Assembly: GCA_002271215.1 (NCBI GenBank)
Contig: CP018628.1
Location: forward strand, 2,666,001-2,730,000
DNA from: Lelliottia jeotgali
GTDB taxonomy: Bacteria; Pseudomonadota; Gammaproteobacteria; Enterobacterales; Enterobacteriaceae
Reading direction: 5' to 3'
Length of the DNA: 64,000 bases
The notes beneath the pieces were generated by a model that was given only the letters and a program-made list of their open reading frames with translations, made no database searches and was not told the origin of the DNA. A program made the position numbers and the translations under genes. Shown here in pieces: positions 21,358 to 30,266 of the stretch; within the stretch, counting starts at the first letter, position 1; the number at the start of each line of letters is the position of its first letter.

Positions 21358-22341
21358 TTATACGGTACGTTTCGCTTTTTGCTTGTAACGGTCGAAGATC
21401 ACCGCTGCCAGCAGGATTAGGCCGCGAACCACGTACTGAGAGAACGGGGAGATATTCAGCAGGTTCATGGCATTCTCGACGGTACCGAGAATCAATATAC
21501 CGGCGACCACATATGAGATTTTTCCGATGCCGCCTTTCAGCGAAACGCCACCCAAAACGCAGGCCGAGATAACAATCAGCTCATAACCAATCGAGGTCAT
21601 CGGCTGACCGCTGGTCATACGTGAGGCCAGAATAATCCCCGCCGCCGCCGACACAAGCCCGGAGAGCACAAAGATAATAATCTTGGTGCGCACCACCGGA
21701 ACACCCGCCAGACGCGCCGCTTCTTCATTGCCACCAATCGCCAGCGTGTTACGGCCAAACGTGGTTCTGTTGAGCAGGAAACCGAAGATGATCAGGCACC
21801 CCACCGTCAGCCAGATAGGTGCAGGCAGACCCAGCCAGTTGGCATAGCCGAGGGTAAAGAAGCGTTCGTCTTCGATGCCTACGGCTTTACCGTCAGAGAT
21901 AATATAGGCCAGACCGCGCACAATCTGCATAGTGGCAAGCGTGGTGATCAGGGCGTTAATTTTCAGGCGTGCAATAACGAAACCGTTCACCAGACCGCTG
22001 AAAACGCCGAGCATCAGACCGGCTAACACGCCTATCCACAGGCTTTCGGTCATGTTGATGACCACCGCCGTCGTCACCCCAGCGCAGGCGATAACCGACG
22101 CGACAGAAAGGTCGAAATCACCCGAAGCCAGGCAAAACAGCATCCCGCAGGCGACCATGCCCGACATCGAAATTGCCAGCCCAAGCCCTTTCATATTGAT
22201 GAAACTGGCGAAGTTCGGCACAAAAATCGCACAGCCAATAAACAGGACGGCAAACACCACCAGCATCCCGTATTGATCCCAGATACGCCCAAGGTTAAAA
22301 GCCGACTTTGGCGCACGGGAGGAAGTAACAGAGGACATCAT
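21358..22341 (-). CDS. araH: AraH L-arabinose ABC transporter permease
   Basis: Inner-membrane permease of the high-affinity arabinose importer. 327 residues with about ten hydrophobic helices, nearly identical to E. coli AraH (GRIWDQYGMLVVFAVLFIGC; KKKINAL-like cytoplasmic loop LKINALITTLATMQIV; GGVSLKGGIGKISYVVAG). Last gene of araFGH; 11 bases after the araG stop. Confidence 0.97.
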   Translation of the reverse strand: MMSSVTSSRAPKSAFNLGRIWDQYGMLVVFAVLFIGCAIFVPNFASFINMKGLGLAISMSGMVACGMLFCLASGDFDLSVASVIACAGVTTAVVINMTESLWIGVLAGLMLGVFSGLVNGFVIARLKINALITTLATMQIVRGLAYIISDGKAVGIEDERFFTLGYANWLGLPAPIWLTVGCLIIFGFLLNRTTFGRNTLAIGGNEEAARLAGVPVVRTKIIIFVLSGLVSAAAGIILASRMTSGQPMTSIGYELIVISACVLGGVSLKGGIGKISYVVAGILILGTVENAMNLLNISPFSQYVVRGLILLAAVIFDRYKQKAKRTV

Positions 22342-22352
22342 TGACTCCTTGC

Positions 22353-23867
22353 TCAGGCGACAGCCTGGCTAACTTTAGGCATGGCGAGGCTCAACGCCTG
22401 TTGTTCATTCGCCTGTTCATGTAACAACTCACCGGCAATATCCCCTTCGCGCATCACGATGATGCGGTCAGCGACGCCCAACACTTCGGGCAGATCGCTT
22501 GAGGCGAATAATACCGCCACGCCGCGTTTTGCCAGCGCATAGATGACGTTATAAATCTCGTGCTTGGCCCCAACATCGATGCCGCGCGTCGGCTCATCGA
22601 GCAAAATGACTTTCATCTCCTCCGACAGCCAGCGCCCGAGAATCGCCTTTTGCTGATTCCCGCCAGAAAGGTTCATGATCAGCTGCTCGGCACCGGGGGT
22701 TTTAATATTCAGCGCACGAATGTGGTGATCGGCATTGCTCGTTTCCCAGCCGTCGTTTATCAGACATCCGGCACGGATAAATTTGCGCCTTGCGGAGATA
22801 TTGATGTTGTCCCGCACCGAATGGACAGGAATGATCCCGTCGGCTTTTCGGTCCTCCGGGCAGAGCATTAAACCCGCGCGAATGGCATGGGCCGGTTTCT
22901 GAATATCCACCGGCTGACCGTCGATATAGACCTGCCCTTCGGAGATTCGCGTCCCGCCAAAAAGCCCTTTCATCAGCTCGCTGCGCCCCGCGCCAACCAG
23001 CCCGAACAGGCCGACAATTTCACCGCTGCGCACCGACAGGCTGATTGGCGTGCGCACACCGGGTGCTTTTACACCGTTCAGGCGCAGGCGTTCCGTGCCG
23101 TATTGTCGCGGCTGCCAGTGGTAGATATCCCCCAGTTCACGGCCCACCATCGCCTGCACCAGCTGGTCGTGATTCACCTGCTGCATATCGGTAAAGGTGC
23201 GCACGTAGCGTCCGTCTTTGAACACCGTTATCGCATCGCTCAGGGCGAAGATCTCCTCCATGCGGTGCGAGACGTATAAAATGATGCGCCCTTCTTTGCG
23301 CAGTTCGCGGATTACACGGAACAGATTGTCGATTTCTCGCGCAGAAAGTGAGCTCGTCGGCTCATCAAAGGCGATGATCTTGGCGTTTCGTGCCAGCGCC
23401 TTGGCGATTTCCACCATCTGCCATTGACCAATCGACAGATATTTCAGCGGTGTTTGTGGATCAATATCCAACCCGAGGTGCTGGAGTTGCAGCCCGGCTT
23501 CGTAATTGAGCAGCGAGCGATTGACGATCCCACTCTTGTGAGGCAATTGCCCCAGATAGATGTTCTCCGCCACCGTCATTTCAGGCACCAGATGCAGTTC
23601 CTGATAAATAATGGCGACCCCGGCATTCAGCGCCGCTGTGGTATCGGCAAACGCCACCTCTTCACCGCGCAACACAAGCGAGCCGGTGGTCGGGGCGTAG
23701 TTGCCGCTAAGGATTTTCAACAGCGTGGATTTCCCCGCGCCGTTCTCCCCCATCAGGGCGTGAACCTGACCGGGATAGCAGTCAAAACTGATATCGGTCA
23801 GCGCGTTTACACCGGGAAAGGTTTTACCGATGCCGCGAAAAGAGAGATACGGGTCAGACTGTTGCAT
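22353..23867 (-). CDS. araG: AraG L-arabinose ABC transporter ATP-binding protein
   Basis: ATPase with two fused nucleotide-binding domains energising AraH. Start at ATG 23867 ([17 protein letters not shown]), with CGGAG upstream and 504 residues as in E. coli; the longer frame adds 20 unrelated residues. First domain Walker [10 protein letters not shown], signature [15 protein letters not shown], Walker [12 protein letters not shown]. Second domain has the degenerate [15 protein letters not shown], signature [15 protein letters not shown] and Walker [17 protein letters not shown]. Confidence 0.97.
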   Translation of the reverse strand: MQQSDPYLSFRGIGKTFPGVNALTDISFDCYPGQVHALMGENGAGKSTLLKILSGNYAPTTGSLVLRGEEVAFADTTAALNAGVAIIYQELHLVPEMTVAENIYLGQLPHKSGIVNRSLLNYEAGLQLQHLGLDIDPQTPLKYLSIGQWQMVEIAKALARNAKIIAFDEPTSSLSAREIDNLFRVIRELRKEGRIILYVSHRMEEIFALSDAITVFKDGRYVRTFTDMQQVNHDQLVQAMVGRELGDIYHWQPRQYGTERLRLNGVKAPGVRTPISLSVRSGEIVGLFGLVGAGRSELMKGLFGGTRISEGQVYIDGQPVDIQKPAHAIRAGLMLCPEDRKADGIIPVHSVRDNINISARRKFIRAGCLINDGWETSNADHHIRALNIKTPGAEQLIMNLSGGNQQKAILGRWLSEEMKVILLDEPTRGIDVGAKHEIYNVIYALAKRGVAVLFASSDLPEVLGVADRIIVMREGDIAGELLHEQANEQQALSLAMPKVSQAVA

Positions 23868-23933
23868 AACGTCTCCGAGATTCCAGTAGTGTACGTCTGG
23901 CCCCTCAGCAGCGAGGGGCGCAATCACAACAAG

Positions 23934-24923
23934 TTACTTACCGCCCAGCCCTTTTTTCGCCAGCTCCTCTTTGAAGTTGTCGCGGGTGATCAGCACCACG
24001 TCGGTGACTTCAGTGAATTTCGGTGGCTCGGCGTCTTTGGTGACCCAGTTATAGAGCATTTCGCTGGATTTATAGCCGTGAACATCCGGGCTTGGCAGGA
24101 GCGATCCGTAGAAGCCGGTCGCCTGCGCTTTGGACAGTTCACTCACCGCATCCACACCGTTAATGCCGATGCCAATAACATCAGGTGCTTTAAAGCCCTG
24201 GCCTTCGGTTGCACGAACGCCGCCTAAGACCGTGTTATCGTTCATGCCGACCACCAGCCAGTGTTTCACTTCCGGATGCTGAACCAGCATCGAGTTGGCG
24301 GCATCAAATGCACCCGGGATATCGTTGGATTTGGTGGGCACTTTATAGATCTGTTTTTCCGGGAAACCGGCGGCTTTCAACGCTTCCATCGAACCGGAGG
24401 TGCGGCGGCGAGCGGTATCCAGCTCATCCGCGGTGATAGCCATCACCGCACTCTCTTTCACATCCCAGCCGCGTTTTTGCATCTCTTTATAGAGTTCCTG
24501 GCCCTGACGTTCACCGATTTTGGTGGCCGCCATCATCACCAGCGGCACGGTGTCCATCGGCTTGCCTTTGGCGTTGACGAACTGATCGTCAACCGCAATC
24601 ACCTTCATGCCGTAGCCACGCGCTTTCGCCACGATCGCCGATCCGAGTTTTGGGTCCGGCGTACAAATCACAAATCCTTTCGCACCGCTGGCTGCGAGGC
24701 TATCGATGGCGTTTAAGGTTTTTTCACCGTCGGGAACGGCAATTTTAATGACGTCAAAGCCCAGATCTTTCCCGGCTTTATCGGCAAATTTCCATTCAGT
24801 CTGGAACCAGGGTTCTTCTGGCTGTTTGACCAGGAAACCGAGTTTTAAATTCTCTGCCATAGCGGATTGTGACATAACGGCAGCCAGGCCGATGGCCGCC
24901 AGCGTTTTAGTAAATTTGTGCAT
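23934..24923 (-). CDS. araF: AraF periplasmic L-arabinose-binding protein
   Basis: Periplasmic receptor of the importer. Start at ATG 24923 (MHKFTKTLAAIGLAAVMSQSAMA), preceded by GGAG; signal peptide cleaved after AMA. 329 residues, matching E. coli AraF almost throughout (ENLKLGFLVKQPEEPWFQTEWKF split by strongly conserved ligand segments such as GMNDNTVLGGVRATEGQG). First gene of araFGH. Confidence 0.97.
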   Translation of the reverse strand: MHKFTKTLAAIGLAAVMSQSAMAENLKLGFLVKQPEEPWFQTEWKFADKAGKDLGFDVIKIAVPDGEKTLNAIDSLAASGAKGFVICTPDPKLGSAIVAKARGYGMKVIAVDDQFVNAKGKPMDTVPLVMMAATKIGERQGQELYKEMQKRGWDVKESAVMAITADELDTARRRTSGSMEALKAAGFPEKQIYKVPTKSNDIPGAFDAANSMLVQHPEVKHWLVVGMNDNTVLGGVRATEGQGFKAPDVIGIGINGVDAVSELSKAQATGFYGSLLPSPDVHGYKSSEMLYNWVTKDAEPPKFTEVTDVVLITRDNFKEELAKKGLGGK

Positions 24924-25239
24924 GGTTAACTCCAGCATTAGCATTCTTTTATGTAGGGTATATTGTCGTGCTTTCTATTTAATCGGACTTAAAACAAGGC
25001 ATTAGCGCTAAACCTGTAATAAGCGATAGTGCTGGAGATAGTTTTAGCGGGAAATTAATCATCCATAAGAGAGCGCCATCACACCGCAGAATTACAGTAA
25101 TTGCGTACATAGATTCAGCGATAAATGACATAAAAATGAGGGGTATTGTCGGACAAATAGTGAGGGTTTAAGCAGAATTATCCATGAGGTTAGCTAACAT
25201 GTCCCTGTAAGACGGGCGCCGTAGCGCCCGACAGAAAAA
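24924..25239 (-). promoter_or_regulatory. araFGH control region with candidate AraC half-site
   Basis: 316 bases between araF and the DJ-1 gene. At 25170-25186 on the plus strand AAGC-N7-TCCATG fits the AraC half-site consensus TAGC-N7-TCCATA at 8 of 10 positions. A CRP half-site (TGTGATGGCGC, minus strand) lies near 25080. A small GC hairpin at 25214-25229 follows the DJ-1 gene but has no T run. Arabinose and cAMP-CRP control is known for E. coli araFGH; site assignments here are tentative. Confidence 0.45.
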
Positions 25240-25797
25240 TTACCAGGCGTAGTAAATGTGATCGGCGTGGTCACGCACCGGAGCTTCGTCTCCCAGCAAA
25301 CGTGCCGAGAGCGTCAGGGCAAAATCAAAGGCATGCCCCAGACCTTTGCCGCTGAGCAGATTTTGGTCTTCCACGACCGGCGCATCAACATACTCTCCGT
25401 CTTTGACCGTTTCCCACAGTTCCCCGGAACAGACGTAGCGACGGCCTTTCAGCAGGCCATTTCCGCCCAGCACACGGGCAGCGGCAGAGCAGATCGGACA
25501 GATGAGTTTTCCGGCATCATCGTGGGCTTTCACAAAAGCAATCACTTCCTTGCTGGCGGCCAGATTCACACTCCCCTGCGGCCCGCCCGGCAGAACGACT
25601 GCGTCATACAGGGTATCTGCACGCTCCGTCAGCGTGCCGTCTGCCACCATCGGAATATTATGATAGCTCACTACCGCGCGAGACTCCGCGCAGGCCAACG
25701 TCTCGACCTCAATCTGCATCCGTCGCAGGATATCAATCGTGATAATTGCTTCCGCTTCTTCAAATCCTGGTGCCAATAACACTGCAACCTTTGCCAT
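25240..25797 (-). CDS. DJ-1/PfpI family protein
   Basis: Class I glutamine-amidotransferase-like fold, 185 residues from ATG 25797 (MAKVAVLLAPGFEEAEAI), preceded by GGAG. Shows the conserved acidic residue of GFEEAEAI and the nucleophile elbow cysteine in KLICPICSAAARVLGG. The arrangement is that of DJ-1/YajL, ThiJ and PfpI proteins (glyoxalase, deglycase or chaperone activities are debated in the family), so no reaction is assigned. It is not the E. coli neighbour of araF, hence a lineage-specific insertion. Divergent from ftnB. Confidence 0.8.
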   Translation of the reverse strand: MAKVAVLLAPGFEEAEAIITIDILRRMQIEVETLACAESRAVVSYHNIPMVADGTLTERADTLYDAVVLPGGPQGSVNLAASKEVIAFVKAHDDAGKLICPICSAAARVLGGNGLLKGRRYVCSGELWETVKDGEYVDAPVVEDQNLLSGKGLGHAFDFALTLSARLLGDEAPVRDHADHIYYAW

Positions 25798-26009
25798 TAT
25801 GATCTCCACGCATAAAATAGATAAAACATCGTTTCATTTTACAAGATGTCATAAGTCAAACCTGTGCGTGGATCACAGTTCCTTAGAAAGGCGAAATGAT
25901 GGCGTTATTCTTTTTTAATGAGGGGAAATGGATAGCCGGTCACATTAAGATGATGCTGAACGGCTTTATTCTGTTAGTAATCATCCCGTTCAGAAATAAG
26001 GATATTATA

Positions 26010-26513
26010 ATGACGACCTCAGGAATGATTCAAAAGCTCAACACCCAGATGAATCTCGAATTCAACGCGTCAAATCTCTATTTACACTTGAGCGACTGGT
26101 GTTCAGAGCACAGCCTCAATGGCACCGCCACCTTCCTGCGCACCCAGGCACAAAGCAATATCACCCAAATGATGCGGGTGTTCGAATTTATGAAACAAGT
26201 CGGTGCAAATCCGATTGTTAAAGCCCGCGTGATATCCGAAGAGTCTTATTCATCGCTGGAAGAATTGTTCCAGAAAACCCTCGAAGAGTATGAGCAGCGC
26301 CTGAGTATGCTCAATTCCTTAGCCGGTGAAGCGAAGGCCCTAAAGGACGACACTATTCTGGATTTCTTGCACGACATGGGGAAAGAGCAGCAGCAGGATG
26401 GATTGTTATTGAAAACCATTCTGGATGAGGTGCGCAGCGCAAAACGCGCCGGGCTGTGTATGGAGCAGACCGATCAGCATCTGCTCAACGTGGTGAATTA
26501 TCAGCATCACTGA
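26010..26513 (+). CDS. ftnB: FtnB ferritin-like protein
   Basis: Second ferritin-like protein of enterics, 167 residues from ATG 26010 ([27 protein letters not shown]); an upstream open frame is unlike FtnB and is not included. The four-helix bundle is intact, but the second ferroxidase helix reads [10 protein letters not shown] where FtnA has [10 protein letters not shown], so the Glu/His ligands of the di-iron site are lost, as in E. coli FtnB. A role in iron donation or oxidative-stress repair is reported for Salmonella FtnB; storage is doubtful. Confidence 0.93.
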   Translation: MTTSGMIQKLNTQMNLEFNASNLYLHLSDWCSEHSLNGTATFLRTQAQSNITQMMRVFEFMKQVGANPIVKARVISEESYSSLEELFQKTLEEYEQRLSMLNSLAGEAKALKDDTILDFLHDMGKEQQQDGLLLKTILDEVRSAKRAGLCMEQTDQHLLNVVNYQHH

Positions 26514-26606
26514 TCCCTTTACCGTAATTGTTAATTAATAGTTACCAAGTCTCTGCTTTTATTGAAATTTAACAAATCTGATCTGGCTCCCAGCCAATAC
26601 CCTTAC

Positions 26607-26636
26607 AAAGTGAAATGATTTAATTCATTTCACTTT
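26607..26636. promoter_or_regulatory. 30-base palindrome upstream of the DcuB-like gene
   Basis: Perfect 12-base arms AAAGTGAAATGA (26607-26618) and its reverse complement (26625-26636) around a TTTAAT centre. It ends 18 bases before the DcuB-like start, with no T run after it. Either an operator for a dimeric repressor or a 5'-UTR hairpin; it could also mark the ftnB transcript end. Confidence 0.6.
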
Positions 26637-26654
26637 GATTGACGAGGGAGCTTC

Positions 26655-27998
26655 ATGATCACCATTGAGTTTATTGTCATTATTCTCTGCCTGCTGGTGG
26701 GAACACGGTTTGGCGGGATGGGTCTTGGGCTGATAAGCGGTATCGGCCTGTTCATTTTAAGCTTTGTATTCGGCTTACAGCCCGGCAAACCGCCGGTTGA
26801 TGTGATGCTGACTATTCTCGCGGTGATTGGTTGTGCCGCCACGTTACAGACTGCAGGCGGTTTGAACGTGATGATGCAGTTTGCTGAGCGTTTACTGCGC
26901 AAGCATCCGCAGCACATTACTCTCCTCGCACCTTTCACTACCTGGATGTTGACGTTTCTGTGTGGCACCGGGCACGTGGTTTACACCATGTTTCCGATCA
27001 TCGCTGATATCGCGCTGAAAAAAGGAATTCGTCCGGAACGCCCAATGGCCGTTGCTTCCATCGCTTCGCAGATGGCAATTACCGCCTCTCCGGTCTCTGT
27101 CGCCGTGGTGTCGCTGGTGTCGATCATTGGCGCTCAGCACGGTGTAGGTCAGGCGTGGGGCATCCTTGAGATTCTGGCCGTTTCGGTTCCCGCCTCGCTG
27201 TTTGGCGTGATGATCGCCGCGCTCTGGAGCCTGCGTCGCGGGAAAGATCTGGCTGATGACGCTGAGTTTCAGGAGAAATTAACCGACCCAAAACAGCGCG
27301 AATTTATTTACGGCAGCACCGAAACGCTAATGAATCAGCGCTTTCCGAAGCAGGCGTACTGGTCAACATGGATTTTCTTCGCCGGGATCGCCGTGGTGGT
27401 TCTGCTGGGTGCCCTGCCCGATTTACGACCTGCCTTCGAAATTAAAGGTAAAATGACGGCGTTGTCGATGAACCTGGTGATTCAGATGATGATGCTGATC
27501 GCCGGGGCCGTGATGCTGATTGCCTGTAAGGTCAATGCCTCCGCCATTTCGAACGGCGCGGTATTTAAAGCCGGGATGGTGGCGATTTTCTCGGTGTTCG
27601 GCGTCGCGTGGATGAGCGATACCTTTTTCCAGGCGCATCTCGACGAGCTGAAAATGGCGCTGGAGGGCGTGGTGAAAAGCCATCCGTGGACCTATGCCAT
27701 CGTACTGTTCCTGGTCTCCAAACTGGTGAACAGCCAGGCCGCAGCGCTCACCGCCGTCGCGCCGATGGGCCTGATGCTGGGCATCGAGCCGAAAATGTTA
27801 ATCGCATTCTTCCCGGCCTCTTACGGCTATTTCGTCCTGCCGACTTATCCAAGCGATCTGGCCTGTATTGGCTTTGACCGCTCCGGTACGACCAAAATCG
27901 GCAAGTTTATTATCAACCACAGCTTTATTCTGCCGGGGCTGATCGGCGTGAGCTGCGCCTGTGCCGCCAGTTATCTGCTGGTGCAAACCTTCTTCTAA
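26655..27998 (+). CDS. DcuB-like anaerobic C4-dicarboxylate transporter
   Basis: Inner-membrane DcuA/DcuB-family carrier, 447 residues, about ten to twelve helices. It resembles E. coli DcuB more than DcuA: QPGKPPVDVML, ILCGTGHVVYT-like LCGTGHVVYTMFPII, RPERPMA, LPTYPSDLACIGFDRSGTT and FIINHSFILPGLIGV. DcuB exchanges fumarate/aspartate/malate for succinate in anaerobic respiration. Start after GAGGGAG. It interrupts the ftnB-yecJ order of E. coli and is probably an additional paralogue; substrate not proven. Confidence 0.88.
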   Translation: MITIEFIVIILCLLVGTRFGGMGLGLISGIGLFILSFVFGLQPGKPPVDVMLTILAVIGCAATLQTAGGLNVMMQFAERLLRKHPQHITLLAPFTTWMLTFLCGTGHVVYTMFPIIADIALKKGIRPERPMAVASIASQMAITASPVSVAVVSLVSIIGAQHGVGQAWGILEILAVSVPASLFGVMIAALWSLRRGKDLADDAEFQEKLTDPKQREFIYGSTETLMNQRFPKQAYWSTWIFFAGIAVVVLLGALPDLRPAFEIKGKMTALSMNLVIQMMMLIAGAVMLIACKVNASAISNGAVFKAGMVAIFSVFGVAWMSDTFFQAHLDELKMALEGVVKSHPWTYAIVLFLVSKLVNSQAAALTAVAPMGLMLGIEPKMLIAFFPASYGYFVLPTYPSDLACIGFDRSGTTKIGKFIINHSFILPGLIGVSCACAASYLLVQTFF

Positions 27999-28027
27999 TC
28001 GCGAACAGCGTGCTGCCAGTCAAAGAC

Positions 28028-28096
28028 GCCCGGCGGCACTTCGTTTGCACGGGCCTACGGGGTTTTGTAGGCCGGGTAAGCGAAGCGCCACCCGGC
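28028..28096. repeat. REP/BIME element
   Basis: Two inverted REP units, GCCCGGCGGCACTTCG... and GTAGGCCGGGTAAGCGAAGC..., between the convergent DcuB-like gene and yecJ. Confidence 0.85.
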
Positions 28097-28132
28097 AAAA
28101 ACCTGTTTCAAAATTCAAAACATCGGTTTATT

Positions 28133-28384
28133 TTAGTGTGACTCACCCTGCGGTGTGAACTTGAGTTCGATAAGCGCAATGGCTTTTTGAATGGCGCGAA
28201 GCGTAACGGGATCCGCCGCAGCAGGATGGCTGGTGAAATCGATGTTTTTCAGTTGGGTGGACATTTTTTCCCGCACTTCGGTCGGGGTGATAACGTCTAA
28301 CACATCCAGGATTTGTTTGATGACCAACTGGCACGCGACGACGTCAGATACCAGTTCCTGATCGGCGCTCAGATTTTGAGACAT
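28133..28384 (-). CDS. yecJ: YecJ, DUF2766 family protein
   Basis: Small conserved enterobacterial protein of unknown function, 83 residues from ATG 28384 ([21 protein letters not shown]), with AAGGAG upstream; nearly identical to E. coli YecJ to its end ([13 protein letters not shown]). The longer frame adds 26 unrelated residues. Mostly helical, no signal or membrane segment. Same position as in E. coli, next to azuC. Confidence 0.92.
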   Translation of the reverse strand: MSQNLSADQELVSDVVACQLVIKQILDVLDVITPTEVREKMSTQLKNIDFTSHPAAADPVTLRAIQKAIALIELKFTPQGESH

Positions 28385-28460
28385 AGGAAGCTCCTTCAAT
28401 AAAGAGCGCCATAGTAACAAAATGAGTGCCCTTTCATCTTCCCTCTCGTCGACCGCAGGC

Positions 28461-28490
28461 ACAAAAAAACCTGCCGAAGCAGGTTTTTTT
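28461..28490. terminator. Terminator of azuC (bidirectional)
   Basis: Perfect stem AAAAAAACCTGC / GCAGGTTTTTTT with CGAA loop, directly after the azuC stop; T runs on both strands. Confidence 0.9.
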
Positions 28491-28492
28491 CA

Positions 28493-28576
28493 TCAGAACA
28501 TTGCGCCTGGTGGTACGTCTTTGAACGTATTGCAGTAGTTTGCCCACATGCTTTTCAGGATTTTGCGCAGTTTCAT
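28493..28576 (-). CDS. azuC: AzuC small membrane-associated protein (dual-function AzuCR RNA)
   Basis: A 27-residue ORF starting MKLRKILKSM and ending DVPPGAMF, very close to the 28-residue E. coli AzuC. AzuC is an amphipathic, membrane-associated protein reported to interact with glycerol-3-phosphate dehydrogenase, and its mRNA also acts as the base-pairing RNA AzuR. Start preceded by GGAGCATAAA; a strong terminator follows the stop. Position beside yecJ is the same as in E. coli. Changes from the E. coli protein are in the middle (WANYCNTF). Confidence 0.88.
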   Translation of the reverse strand: MKLRKILKSMWANYCNTFKDVPPGAMF

Positions 28577-28627
28577 TTTATGCTCCGGTAATGTGTTATG
28601 CAGGTGTTATTGTCTATGCGCATATAA

Positions 28628-28673
28628 TATGACCAGCATCACAAAAATCAATGGTTATGTGATGTGCATCACG
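28628..28673. promoter_or_regulatory. Two CRP-like sites upstream of azuC
   Basis: TATGA-CCAGCA-TCACA at 28628-28643 and TGTGA-TGTGCA-TCACG at 28658-28673, centres exactly 30 bases apart. A minus-strand TATTAT -10-like element at about 28624-28629 abuts the first site, which would fit CRP repression of azuC by promoter occlusion. The divergent efflux gene at 28789 could also be affected. Confidence 0.6.
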
Positions 28674-28788
28674 GTTATAAAACCAACAATGCTGCCAAGT
28701 TGTTATAAAAATCACGGCAAATCCACAGGTTAGGAACTTATAAGTTCCAGTAAATTTTTATAAAATTTTTTGATATGGCAGGGTAAAG

Positions 28789-30210
28789 ATGACCGAAAAC
28801 ATCACCGGGAAAGAGAGTCGCGGCTTGTCGCCTGCGGCGCTGCTGGTTGCCGGGGCGTTCTTTATGGAGTTTCTCGACGGCACAGTCATTGCCACCGCGC
28901 TTCCGGATATGGCAAAAAGTTTTGCCGTGCAGGCCGTCGATTTGAATATCGGTATCAGCGCCTACCTGATTACGCTGGCGGTATTGATCCCCGCCAGCGG
29001 CTGGATTGCCGATCGTTTTGGCGCACGCAGGGTGTTCGCTGTGGCGCTGGCAATTTTTACGCTGGCTTCCGTTCTGTGTGGCCTGTCCACCACAGTCGAT
29101 CAGTTTGTCGCCATGCGCGTGCTTCAGGGTATGGGTGGCGCGCTGATGGTCCCGGTAGGCAGGCTCGCCGTGCTGCGTACCACGCCCAAGCATCAGCTTA
29201 TCACCGCTATCGCGACCCTTACCTGGCCCGCGCTGGTTGCGCCGATTATTGGCCCGCCGCTCGGAGGGTTTATCACCAGTTATGCCGACTGGCGCTGGAT
29301 CTTCTTCATTAATGTGCCGCTCGGGATAGTGGCGATTATTCTGGCACTGCGGATTATTCCCGATCTGCGCGAAGACACGCGTCGACCGTTCGATACTCCC
29401 GGTTTTATCGCCACCACCGTTGCGATGGTAAGCCTGGTTTATGCTATGGAGTTAATGGGTGCGCAACAGTCCGAAGGATTAGTTCTCACTCTCTGCCTAT
29501 TGGCCGTGGGCGCGGCAACACTCATTTATGCCCTGCGCCATTTTCAGCGAGCCCAGTGGCCGATGATTCGCCTCGACGCCATGCAGGTTCCGACATTTCG
29601 CGTGACGATGTACGGCGGTTCCCTGTTCCGGGCCTCCATTAGCGCGGTCCCTTTCCTGCTGCCGCTGATGTTCCAGGTCGGATTCGGGATGGACGCTTTT
29701 CACTCCGGCCTGTTGGTGCTGGCGGTATTTGTCGGCAATCTGACGATTAAACCGGCGACCACGCCGCTGATTCGCAGTCTCGGATTCAGAAAACTATTGC
29801 TGATGAATGGTGCGTTAAACGTCCTGTCGCTGCTGGCCTGCGCGTTTATCACCCCACAAACGCCGGTCTGGCTGATTATGCTCATCCTTTATCTGGGTGG
29901 CGTGTTCCGTTCGATTCAGTTTACTGCCGTTAGCACTCTGGCATTTTCGGATGTGCCTTCGGCGCAAATGAGCTACGCCAATACGTTGTTTTCCACCGCG
30001 ACGCAGCTGGCTGTCGGGCTTGGGATCACGCTCGGAGCGATTGGTATTCGTATCGGGGAAACACTGGGGGCGGTTCTGGGAATGGGGAATGTACCAGGAA
30101 TCAGCTTCCGTCTGGCCTTTGTCGCCATCGCGCTGATTTGTCTGGTGGGGATGTTTGATACCTTGCGACTCACAAAAGACGCGGGAAGTGCAGTGTCGAA
30201 TAGACAATGA
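28789..30210 (+). CDS. DHA2-type major facilitator efflux transporter (MdtD/EmrB-like)
   Basis: Inner-membrane proton-driven exporter, 473 residues, about fourteen helices. Family signatures: helix 1 FFMEFLDGTVIATALPDMA (motif D1), loop 2-3 WIADRFGARRVF (motif A), RVLQGMGGALMVPVGRLAVLR (motif B) and the helix 5 GPPLGGFI antiporter motif C. Resembles MdtD and the EmrB/QacA group; substrate unknown. Start preceded by GGCAGGGTAAAG. It lies between azuC and yecR, which are adjacent in E. coli, so it is an insertion. Confidence 0.87.
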   Translation: MTENITGKESRGLSPAALLVAGAFFMEFLDGTVIATALPDMAKSFAVQAVDLNIGISAYLITLAVLIPASGWIADRFGARRVFAVALAIFTLASVLCGLSTTVDQFVAMRVLQGMGGALMVPVGRLAVLRTTPKHQLITAIATLTWPALVAPIIGPPLGGFITSYADWRWIFFINVPLGIVAIILALRIIPDLREDTRRPFDTPGFIATTVAMVSLVYAMELMGAQQSEGLVLTLCLLAVGAATLIYALRHFQRAQWPMIRLDAMQVPTFRVTMYGGSLFRASISAVPFLLPLMFQVGFGMDAFHSGLLVLAVFVGNLTIKPATTPLIRSLGFRKLLLMNGALNVLSLLACAFITPQTPVWLIMLILYLGGVFRSIQFTAVSTLAFSDVPSAQMSYANTLFSTATQLAVGLGITLGAIGIRIGETLGAVLGMGNVPGISFRLAFVAIALICLVGMFDTLRLTKDAGSAVSNRQ

Positions 30211-30220
30211 AACAGGTTTA

Positions 30221-30250
30221 GTAGGCCGGGTAAGCGAAGCGCCACCCGGC
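30221..30250. repeat. Single REP unit
   Basis: GTAGGCCGGGTAAGCGAAGC and its closing inverted arm, between convergent efflux and isomerase genes. Confidence 0.8.
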
Positions 30251-30266
30251 ATATTCGAATGACGGA

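Noticed and set aside
25869..25885. CTGTG/CACAG inverted repeat between the DJ-1 gene and ftnB as a CRP site
   Set aside because: Half-site spacing is wrong for the TGTGA-N6-TCACA consensus and the first half lacks the final A.
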